Source: Bombella pollinis
GTDB taxonomy: Bacteria > Pseudomonadota > Alphaproteobacteria > Acetobacterales > Acetobacteraceae
Assembly (NCBI RefSeq): GCF_026385485.1
Contig: NZ_JANIDX010000003.1
Location: forward strand, 62,001-126,000
Length of the DNA stretch: 64,000 nucleotides
Direction of reading: 5' to 3'
Shown one piece after another: positions 27,672 through 34,879 of the stretch; within the stretch, counting starts at the first letter, position 1; each line of letters begins with the position of its first letter. The notes under the pieces are model-generated. The model did not search any database, was not told the DNA's origin, and saw only the letters and a program-made list of their open reading frames with translations. The translations under genes and the position numbers were made by a program.

Positions 27672-29566
27672 AATCCCCCCACAATTTGGAAGTCGCAGAA
27701 CGTCCCACGGCGATTTGCGAGCTCTGTTGTATGGATGCGGCGCAGGCGTATCCCGGCGTCGACTGTAAGGTTGATGTGCCTATTGAGGCTACCGGTGAGG
27801 TCTGCGCCAATGCTGGCGAGGCTAGCTGCGCGTGGCCCTGTGCCGACATGGCGGACTTGGCGGTTATCTGCCCAATCCCAAAAGATACCCAGCTTATTGC
27901 TATCTGGCTGTCCTGCTGTGGGGATATGGGCGAGTTTGAGGAGAGAGAGGGCGGGGGTGAATATCTCCTCGCTTACAGCATTGCCGTTACTGCCGAAGGA
28001 TGTATTGGCAAAATAACCGCGTGCATTGCCCATTCCCCCAATCATGAGCTGCTCACTATAGAGTAGATTTTTGCTCGCACGTTGGAAGGTTACCTTCGTG
28101 GTGGAGGAAAACCCGTAAGGAAGATTTTGTGTGCGGGTGAGCATGAGGCGGTCATAAACATAATTCGGGCTGGATTTCGGGAAGATGCCCTCATAAGCGC
28201 GGCGTGTATCATTGGGGAGTAGGCCGCCGGGACCGTAAAAGAATTGGTTATTAATTTGCGTCTGCCCCCATGCGTCTTGGAGGGAGCCTGTATAGCCTAC
28301 CACAAATTGCGCTGTATCGGCCTCGGAGAGGGTGATGGTCCGTGCATGGTAGAATTGGTCGGAATGGGTATTCTTCCAATCAAACCCAACTTGAATCATG
28401 CCATCAAGACCAGCATTACGGCCTAGGGCGATATGGTCGAACATATGGAGCCAGCGTAGGGAGACTTGCCCGCTCTGACCACGGTTGATGAGGTCGCGCG
28501 TGTTGCTGGTGGGGTGAGAGAGGGCGTAATTGCCAAAGATTTGGAGCGCATTATGCCCAAAAAGAGGGATGGTCCAACTGCCTGTATGGTTGTCAAAGCG
28601 ATTCATAAAAGTGCGGTTGAATTGATAGGTCAGGATGTGCCCCAGCCCAAAAGCGTTTCCCCATGAGGCTCCCGTGTACCAGTTAAACCGCCCTAAGGAG
28701 CGGTCGGCCTGATTATTCATGGCGGCATAAGCATAAACGGGGAAGCGGTCTGTGATATTAATATCCACATCCGTACTGCCGGGGTGCGTACCGGGGCGGT
28801 AGATGAGGTCTGCCGTGTGAAAAGGATTAAGGTTAAGCCAGTCTAGCTCCGTCTGAAGGGAGGTGAGGGCCATGGTTTGGTTGGGGCTGAGTGTGCTGGT
28901 CTGCCGGATTTGCCAAGCAGGCGTCCAGCGGTTGCCATGCACCGTGATGCGCTCCAAATGGTATTCGGAAATATCAATATGCAGCACACCATTATGCACG
29001 CGCTGCGGCGGAACCGTTACGCTGATAAAGGGGCGGTCATGTTGGCGATAAAAGACGGCAATCGCCCCTGTAAGTTCGTGCATTTTCTGGAAGGTAAGGG
29101 GTTTGCCTATATAAGGCAGGATGATTTTATAAAGCCCCGGTGCGTGGCTAAGCCTTAGCCCGGCTGAGGAAATGGGCTGTTGGTCCAGTTGGCTGCCAGT
29201 TTGACCTGCAGGTTGGAGGACCACAGCTTGGAGATGCGGCAAAGCCACATCATTAGCCATATGGGGGGTTGGGTTTGGTCCGGCAGGGCCTTGGGGAATG
29301 GGCTCTGTTACAGGCGGGGATGTGTTGGGGGTGTTATCGCCTGATGTTGTACCTTGGACATTAGCAGAGGGCCCGCCGATTGTATGGCGATTAAAAAGGC
29401 CAAATGGTTCTGGCAAAGCGGTGATGGGCACACCGGCTTGTGTGGTGGCAGGGGGAACACCTTGGGCAAGGGCTTGTGCAGGAATGAGGAGCAAGCCCAA
29501 TAAAGCAGACCATGACCATATGCGCCACTCTTTTAAGGCCCGTTCTGATGTGGAAGAAGTGGGCAT
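27668..29566 (-). CDS. TpsB / ShlB-FhaC-type outer-membrane transporter
   Basis: This 632-residue outer-membrane protein of two-partner secretion systems has a signal peptide (hydrophobic core ending ALAQG) and a Pro-rich linker. A POTRA region follows (LPYIGKPLTFQKMHELTG, then HNGVLHIDISEYHLERI and FHTADLIYRPG), and then a 16-stranded-type barrel. A motif resembling the conserved loop-6 VRGY is present as GGMGNARGYFANTSFG, and the last residue is Phe as in BamA-assembled barrels. ATG 29566 overlaps the stop codon of the upstream secreted protein (TAATG), a strong sign of coupling. No large filamentous TpsA is adjacent. Confidence 0.9.
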   Translation of the reverse strand: MPTSSTSERALKEWRIWSWSALLGLLLIPAQALAQGVPPATTQAGVPITALPEPFGLFNRHTIGGPSANVQGTTSGDNTPNTSPPVTEPIPQGPAGPNPTPHMANDVALPHLQAVVLQPAGQTGSQLDQQPISSAGLRLSHAPGLYKIILPYIGKPLTFQKMHELTGAIAVFYRQHDRPFISVTVPPQRVHNGVLHIDISEYHLERITVHGNRWTPAWQIRQTSTLSPNQTMALTSLQTELDWLNLNPFHTADLIYRPGTHPGSTDVDINITDRFPVYAYAAMNNQADRSLGRFNWYTGASWGNAFGLGHILTYQFNRTFMNRFDNHTGSWTIPLFGHNALQIFGNYALSHPTSNTRDLINRGQSGQVSLRWLHMFDHIALGRNAGLDGMIQVGFDWKNTHSDQFYHARTITLSEADTAQFVVGYTGSLQDAWGQTQINNQFFYGPGGLLPNDTRRAYEGIFPKSSPNYVYDRLMLTRTQNLPYGFSSTTKVTFQRASKNLLYSEQLMIGGMGNARGYFANTSFGSNGNAVSEEIFTPALSLLKLAHIPTAGQPDSNKLGIFWDWADNRQVRHVGTGPRAASLASIGADLTGSLNRHINLTVDAGIRLRRIHTTELANRRGTFCDFQIVGGF

Positions 29567-30375
29567 TACGGAGAGGTGGGGCCAGCGAGAGCATTATTGC
29601 TTAAGTCAATATCCCCATCAGGTAAGCGTTGTGCTGTATTGACGGGGATCTCATGAGAGCGATTACCCGCTAGAGTAAAGGCGTTGCCATCGGCACTGGC
29701 AAGGCTGGTGGCGGCATCTAACGTTAAGGCGCGGTCGCTTGGATGGGAGCGCGTGCATGGCTCTGGCAGAATATAAATGCCGGTAGGACCAAAAGAGGCA
29801 TTGAGTGTTGCCCGACGTGTTGTGGGGGGATGGGGACTGGATGTTGCGAGGATAGGTTGTTCACTTACCCCGATGGTTACGGTCTCAAACCCTTTTCCAC
29901 GCCGGCCGGTGCCAAATTGATAATGGGAGTTTGGAGCACTAGCCGCTTGGCCAGTCGGGAGGCGGGTCGTACTGGGGGTTTGGCAACCACTGGGGGGGAC
30001 AATTAACCCATTGGGCGCAGTAACAGTGCCATCGGCAGCGATATGGTAAAGGTCGCCCGTGATGCTGGTTTGTTTTTTAAGCGGAGAGTGAGCATTGCCG
30101 ACAACGCTATCAAGCATCGTATTGGCGGTTGTGGCACTACGCGCGCCGGGGGAGTAGCCTGCAACGGGTGTAGCTTGCCCCCATGCGTGATGAGGGGAGA
30201 GAAGGCTGCCTATGAGGATGATGGCTGAGGCACAGCACACTCGGTAGCGTGTGGCGGATACACTCATAAGAACCGAACCCCACATGATAGAAGACAATAA
30301 CCGCCATTCATATAGGGGAGAGGTATAGAAGATTCTCCACGGGGAGAAAAGGATTTTGGGCAGTTTATCGTCCAT
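29566..30375 (-). CDS. Secreted orphan protein upstream of TpsB (candidate cargo or partner)
   Basis: I recognise no family. The 269-residue frame begins with an unusually long targeting region. A charged/aromatic N-terminus of about 36 residues is followed by a conventional signal segment (VCCASAIILIGSLLS) with probable cleavage near HHAWG, similar in form to extended signal peptides of type V secretion substrates. ATG 30375 has a perfect AAGGAG ribosome binding site, but that site lies inside a 13-bp hairpin. An internal ATG at 30267 would give a shorter, conventional signal peptide. The mature part is Thr/Ser/Pro-rich with no TPS domain visible. It shares one base with the TpsB start codon. 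Confidence 0.75.
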   Translation of the reverse strand: MDDKLPKILFSPWRIFYTSPLYEWRLLSSIMWGSVLMSVSATRYRVCCASAIILIGSLLSPHHAWGQATPVAGYSPGARSATTANTMLDSVVGNAHSPLKKQTSITGDLYHIAADGTVTAPNGLIVPPSGCQTPSTTRLPTGQAASAPNSHYQFGTGRRGKGFETVTIGVSEQPILATSSPHPPTTRRATLNASFGPTGIYILPEPCTRSHPSDRALTLDAATSLASADGNAFTLAGNRSHEIPVNTAQRLPDGDIDLSNNALAGPTSP

Positions 30376-30451
30376 TGGGCCTCTCCTTTATGAGGAAAGG
30401 AGAGGCCCGCAAGGTTATGAGGCAGCCTGTTGTAAGATGTTCTCCCCGTGG
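30333..30451 (-). promoter_or_regulatory. Nested RNA structure hiding the ribosome binding site of the secreted-protein gene
   Basis: On the minus-strand RNA a perfect 13-bp hairpin (arms 30396-30408 and 30377-30389, loop 30390-30395) contains the AAAGGAGAGG ribosome binding site of the ATG at 30375. It begins six bases after the Hint gene stop codon and is not followed by a U run, so it is not a normal terminator. A second perfect 12-bp inverted repeat (30440-30451 with 30337-30348) encloses it. The downstream arm can instead form its own 6-bp hairpin with 30333-30338. This suggests translational control. Confidence 0.6.
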
Positions 30452-32070
30452 GCGGGGCTCTCACGATAAGGCCCTTCTGTGAGGAGTTGGATGGTTAAAA
30501 TGGTATGCTCACGAGCAAGGTCTATCCCTTGGAGGGGGAGGAGAGCATCACCATTTGTCCAGCGGCAAGGAGCCTCCTCCTTTACATCCCATCCTGTATG
30601 TTGATCTGTGAGATGATGGGTGATGGTGTGTACCTGCCCGCCTTGGTGGAGTTCTATCTCCCCAACGAGGACACCGAGATTACGGCGGTCATCAATATAC
30701 GGGCCGAGCGTGTCGCAAGGGCGACTTGTCCGAGAGCGAAGACGCAATGTTTTCACCCCTTCTGGCAGATGGAAGACGACCCGGTCCTTCACGCGGCGTA
30801 GGGGGTGGAGTGTCTCCCCTTTATCGGTGATGAGATGGATGTTGGAGTCGTAGGTAAGAGTGGCAGAAGGTTGCTGGGAAGCGAAGCCAAGAGATTTAGC
30901 TCGTTCCTCAAGCCGTTGATAAAGCGGTTGAACGAAGTCTGCTGTCACCGTGAGCGGAGCGTAAGCATCCTTTGCCCATTCTTTTGGTGTTGGGAAGGCA
31001 AGCACATTACCATCTTGCTGCGGCTGTGCCGCCCGGAAATGGCGGCGATTGCCTGTATCGAGATAGCTCTCAGTGGCCACATTATTGGCATGCACGATGC
31101 TGTGAGAGGCTGTCTCAAAATGATAATACTCATAAGAGAGTTGCTCACGATCGTAATAGATGGACCGATGATTAACGAGCATACGCGCCGGGACGAGCCG
31201 TCCTTCAAAATAGAGCGTATGTTCTGATGTCACATAAAGGTCCGCATTAGGGCAGCCCTCCCCGAGTGCATCCTTGCGAATGCAAATTGAGTACCCTGCT
31301 TCATCACATGGAAGGTGTGGAAGGACATATACATGGCCTTTTCCGACCCATGTGACAGGCTCTAACTTCTGATCTCCGATAGGACCTGTAAGGACAAGGT
31401 CCCCAACAGCAAGGTCCTCCACAGCCTTAGGGCCTGCCTCTGTTGTAATCATAGCGCCGGGGAGGAAGCAGGCAACCACAATGGGGGGATCGCGCAGCTG
31501 CCAACCTGGGCTTGGGCCCACAGCAACCGGGAGGCCCGCTCTGACTGTGCCTCGTTCGCTATCGGTGATTGCAGAGTCGGCAGGCGCGAGCTGTAGGAAG
31601 GTATAATTATTGGCTAATGTGCCATTCGCAATGCTTTGTTGGAGTTGGTATAGGTCAGGGGAATAGTAGGTATTCGCCTGGTTCGCGACATTACTAACCG
31701 TTACGGGCTTGCCTGTTGTCCTATCTACAAAGGAGATGCCCGTAATTTGGAGCTCGGCTATGATATTAGGTTCAACAGCCCCCTGGAAAAGGGCACCTTC
31801 ATATTTTAGCGTTACTCTTGCTATGATTGAAGGGGTCTCTTCGAAATATAGAGACGCGAGGGCTGTATTGCCCGGTGAAACAGTCGTATTGCCGTCCACG
31901 ACAAGCTTATAGGCTGTTAAATTAGGTGTTAAATTGTCAAATGGAGAGAGTTGTTCATCCGGGTCAAATGGTCTTCCCTCGGGAAACCATGACCTATGGA
32001 ACCAGAAGCCGGGTGAGTAGCTGCTTGGATCATTACTGTAATTCTGTGAGTTTTCCCAAGTTAGAGACAT
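30415..32070 (-). CDS. Hint-domain (Hedgehog/intein-type) protein
   Basis: This 551-residue protein has no signal peptide. The N-terminal 200 residues are beta-rich and of unknown type. A Hint_2-like domain starts at Cys201 in VVACFLPGAMITTEAG, with GPKAVEDLAVGDLVLTG, YVTSEHTLYFEG and HANNVATESYLDTGNR following, the pattern known from acetic acid bacteria. Hint domains can cleave the chain autocatalytically at the Cys. The C-terminal part (about 390-551) carries SRPCDTLGPYIDDRRNLGV, a beta module often joined to these Hint domains. It is first in the cluster with the secreted protein and TpsB. No strong ribosome binding site precedes ATG 32070. Confidence 0.85.
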   Translation of the reverse strand: MSLTWENSQNYSNDPSSYSPGFWFHRSWFPEGRPFDPDEQLSPFDNLTPNLTAYKLVVDGNTTVSPGNTALASLYFEETPSIIARVTLKYEGALFQGAVEPNIIAELQITGISFVDRTTGKPVTVSNVANQANTYYSPDLYQLQQSIANGTLANNYTFLQLAPADSAITDSERGTVRAGLPVAVGPSPGWQLRDPPIVVACFLPGAMITTEAGPKAVEDLAVGDLVLTGPIGDQKLEPVTWVGKGHVYVLPHLPCDEAGYSICIRKDALGEGCPNADLYVTSEHTLYFEGRLVPARMLVNHRSIYYDREQLSYEYYHFETASHSIVHANNVATESYLDTGNRRHFRAAQPQQDGNVLAFPTPKEWAKDAYAPLTVTADFVQPLYQRLEERAKSLGFASQQPSATLTYDSNIHLITDKGETLHPLRRVKDRVVFHLPEGVKTLRLRSRTSRPCDTLGPYIDDRRNLGVLVGEIELHQGGQVHTITHHLTDQHTGWDVKEEAPCRWTNGDALLPLQGIDLAREHTILTIQLLTEGPYRESPAHGENILQQAAS

Positions 32071-32099
32071 GAGCTTTTGCCATCAATCATAAGGATTAA

Positions 32100-32115
32100 A
32101 GCAGAATATTCTGCT
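32100..32115. promoter_or_regulatory. Perfect 16-bp palindrome upstream of the Hint gene
   Basis: AGCAGAATATTCTGCT is fully self-complementary and lies 29 bases before the Hint gene start codon. Its position and symmetry suit a dimeric repressor or activator site. The rest of the 268-base spacer to 32338 is AT-rich with no gene I can support. Confidence 0.45.
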
Positions 32116-32341
32116 GAGTCATCTTGGTTAGAATATTAACATATGATTTCTGACGCAAGGTGTCTTTCTTATGGAAAGTCATATTTTTAAGGTGTGATAG
32201 AACAAAAAATATGTTTATTAAGCGAATCTTTAAAAAATATTTATGATTGATTGAGTTTTTGATTGTTGGAAGAGCGGTAACGCCCTCGTGTGCTTTCTTT
32301 TCTTTCGCATAAGGTAGTGGAATCGCTATAGTAATGACGTG

Positions 32342-32650
32342 ATGAAAAAATCCATAAAAGACACACTTACCAAAGAGCGCGTGGAGCTGGAGGCGGGCCA
32401 AGAGTGCAAGCTCTTTGCAGAGCAGGCGACTGATTGCTTGTTGGATTATCTCTATGGCGATCCAAAGGCTCTGGTAAGTGATAGTGCGTTCTTTTTGCAG
32501 GAGCTTCAAAAAATATGGCGACAGCATGGGATTGATGAGGCCGCTATATGGCAGGAACTAAAAGAGCGGCTCGACCTCTCGGCAGATTTGTTAGAGCGTG
32601 GCATAAGAGCGCGTAAGGGTGGGCGGTATCGTTCTACCAAATTGCCCTAA
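32342..32650 (+). CDS. Small orphan protein upstream of the CvpA-family gene
   Basis: This 102-residue soluble, highly charged and mostly helical protein (LEAGQECKLFAEQATDCLL, IWQELKERLDLSADLLERG) ends in a basic tail RARKGGRYRSTK. I do not recognise the family. GTG 32339 directly precedes ATG 32342 in frame. It sits 33 bases before the CvpA gene on the same strand and may be co-transcribed with cvpA-purF. Its regular amino-acid composition favours a real gene over the overlapping antisense frame. Confidence 0.6.
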   Translation: MKKSIKDTLTKERVELEAGQECKLFAEQATDCLLDYLYGDPKALVSDSAFFLQELQKIWRQHGIDEAAIWQELKERLDLSADLLERGIRARKGGRYRSTKLP

Positions 32651-32683
32651 TTATAGTGAGAGGCGGAGGGCTTTAGAGTCGTT

Positions 32684-33238
32684 ATGGCAGGCCTGCATGG
32701 GACGTTTTTAGAGCATCTAGGACCAATGGATTGGGGGATTCTCAGTCTCATTGGGCTTTCGGCATTATGGGGATTGATGCGAGGCGTCTCTCGCGAGAGC
32801 GGGGCTTTGTTGGTCTGGGTCGGGAGTGTGTGGGTTGTCATGCGGGCAGGCGGTGCTGTTTTGGCAAAGCTTGGTCCGTTGGTTGTGCCCTCCCTTCAAG
32901 GGACGCCGTTGCTTTATTGGGGTGGGCGGTTAGTCCTTTTTGTATTGGTGTTGATTGTGCTTAACTTTGTAATAGGGCAGTTAGCGCGCGCGCTTCGGGT
33001 TGTTCTCTCTGGTCCGCTGGATGCTCTTTTAGGGGCAGGCTTTGGTGTGGTGCGTGGTTATGTGGTTTTAGTGTTGCTTTTTTGCGCAGGAGGGTATCTT
33101 GCCCAAGATTGGCTGGAAACTGCGATGAAAGGGAGCACCCTCTCCCCTTATATTGTGCAAGGCGTTGCTTTTTTGCAGGGTTATGTACCGCTTTCCTGGT
33201 CGGAACATCTTGCCATTATGGCTCCAAATAGCCATTGA
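32684..33238 (+). CDS. CvpA-family membrane protein
   Basis: This 184-residue inner-membrane protein has four hydrophobic segments. LWGLMRGVSRESGALLVW after the first helix is the CvpA signature. CvpA is commonly found just upstream of purF, as here (71-base gap), and was named for colicin V production; newer work links it to envelope stress. ATG 32684 is listed, but ATG 32726 (MDWGILSLIGL) matches the usual CvpA N-terminus better and may be the true start. Neither has an ideally spaced ribosome binding site. Confidence 0.88.
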   Translation: MAGLHGTFLEHLGPMDWGILSLIGLSALWGLMRGVSRESGALLVWVGSVWVVMRAGGAVLAKLGPLVVPSLQGTPLLYWGGRLVLFVLVLIVLNFVIGQLARALRVVLSGPLDALLGAGFGVVRGYVVLVLLFCAGGYLAQDWLETAMKGSTLSPYIVQGVAFLQGYVPLSWSEHLAIMAPNSH

Positions 33239-33309
33239 AGGGGCAGCGTTTCATGCGCTGCTGTGTCACTCAGTAAGAGCGGGATTCGCTCGTCAGGTTT
33301 GCTCTGTCT

Positions 33310-34749
33310 ATGTCTTTTCCTGAATCGTCCAGTCGTCCTTATGAGGAATGTGGTGTTTTTGGTGTGTGGGGTGTGCCGAATGCAGCCGCTCTTACAGCCC
33401 TAGGCCTGCATGCTCTGCAACATCGTGGTCAGGAGGCGGCGGGCATCGTCAGTTTTGATGGCGAGTCCTTTCATCAACATAAAGCCCTTGGGTTAGTGGG
33501 TGATGTGTTTGGTAGCCAAACGGTTATAGAGGGCTTGCCCGGCGAAGCAGCGATTGGCCATAACCGCTACGGCACAACGGGCGGGACGCATGTACGTAAT
33601 GTTCAGCCCATTTATGCGGATTATGCCTTTGGGGGGTTGGCTGTTGCTCATAATGGCAATTTGACTAACGCTGCGACCTTGCGCCAAGCCTTGGTAAAGC
33701 GTGGCTGTATCTTCCATTCTACGATGGATACAGAGGTTATTGTCCATCTTATCGCGATTTCTCTTTATGATACGGCTATTGACCGTCTGATGGATGCTGC
33801 GAAGCAGATTAAAGGGGCCTATTCTCTTATTACTTTAACACCTGATAACGGCATGATGGGGATGCGCGACCCACTCGGCGTGCGGCCTTTAGTGTTAGGG
33901 CGGATGCCTGGTTATGAGAAGAAGGCTGGTGGATGGATATTGGCCAGCGAGACATGTGCGCTGGATATTATCGGTGCGGATTATGTTCGCGATATTGAAC
34001 CGGGTGAGATTGTTGTTATCAATGGGGATGGTGTTACATCACTTTGGCCCTTTGGGGATGTCGGGCGGCGTTTTTGTATTTTTGAGTATATTTATTTTGC
34101 CCGCCCTGATTCTGTGTTGGAGGGTCAGTCCGTCTATGAAGTGCGGACGCGCATTGGGGGAGAGTTAGCGCGGGAGAGTGGTGTAGAAGCGGATATTGTC
34201 GTGCCTGTGCCGGATTCTGGCGTGCCATCGGCCATTGGTTATGCACATGAAAGTGGCCTACCTTACGAGATGGGTATTGTGCGGAATCATTATGTGGGGC
34301 GCACCTTTATTCAGCCGACAGATCAAATACGTAATCTCGGTGTGAAGATGAAGCATTCCGCTAATAAAGCCGTACTGGAAGGACGGCGCGTTATTTTGGT
34401 GGATGATTCGATCGTACGGGGAACAACCTCACGTAAGATTGTCGATATGGTGCGCGCTGCTGGGGCGAAGGAGGTGCATATGCGCATTACCTCTCCGCCA
34501 ACAAAGCATCCGTGCTTTTATGGGATTGATACCCCTTCGGAGAAACATCTGTTAGCGGCGCGACATTCACTAGAGGAAATGCGTGAGGCGATTAATGCTG
34601 ACAGTCTTGCTTTTATTAGCTTTGATGGTTTGTACCGTGCCCTTGGTCACCAAGGCCGCCCTGTGGCTAACCATACGAATTGTGATGCGTGTTTCTCCGG
34701 TGATTATCCCATTAGTTTAGTGGATAAGGAGGGTAAACTCGTCCAATGA
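33310..34749 (+). CDS. purF: Amidophosphoribosyltransferase
   Basis: This 479-residue enzyme makes 5-phosphoribosylamine from PRPP and glutamine, the first committed step of purine synthesis. The N-terminal glutamine amidotransferase nucleophile is Cys14 in YEECGVFGVWG, so a 13-residue propeptide would be removed. The phosphoribosyltransferase loop is VILVDDSIVRGTTSRKIV. Cys residues near ITSPPTKHPCFYGID and NHTNCDACFSGDYP suggest the iron-sulfur-type PurF. The order cvpA-purF is the classical one. The 121 bases downstream are AT-rich and lead into the autotransporter. Confidence 0.97.
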   Translation: MSFPESSSRPYEECGVFGVWGVPNAAALTALGLHALQHRGQEAAGIVSFDGESFHQHKALGLVGDVFGSQTVIEGLPGEAAIGHNRYGTTGGTHVRNVQPIYADYAFGGLAVAHNGNLTNAATLRQALVKRGCIFHSTMDTEVIVHLIAISLYDTAIDRLMDAAKQIKGAYSLITLTPDNGMMGMRDPLGVRPLVLGRMPGYEKKAGGWILASETCALDIIGADYVRDIEPGEIVVINGDGVTSLWPFGDVGRRFCIFEYIYFARPDSVLEGQSVYEVRTRIGGELARESGVEADIVVPVPDSGVPSAIGYAHESGLPYEMGIVRNHYVGRTFIQPTDQIRNLGVKMKHSANKAVLEGRRVILVDDSIVRGTTSRKIVDMVRAAGAKEVHMRITSPPTKHPCFYGIDTPSEKHLLAARHSLEEMREAINADSLAFISFDGLYRALGHQGRPVANHTNCDACFSGDYPISLVDKEGKLVQ

Positions 34750-34879
34750 TAAGTGATGGGAAGCCGCGTGTGGAGTGTAGTCTGGCAAGTTAAAATCAAT
34801 AAAAAAATTAATAATTGGTAGCGTTGTTTACTAATTTGTCATAAGTTCACTCCAGGACGATACTTCTGGGGTGTATGTT

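Noticed and set aside
30377..30408. The 13-bp hairpin read as a simple terminator of the Hint gene
   Set aside because: No U run follows on the minus strand, and the arm contains a well-placed ribosome binding site for the next gene, so a translational element is the better reading.
32096..32527. 143-codon minus-strand frame upstream of the Hint gene
   Set aside because: It covers AT-rich spacer and the antisense of the small orphan gene. Its composition looks random and it contains the palindrome at its 3' end, so the plus-strand gene at 32342 is preferred.
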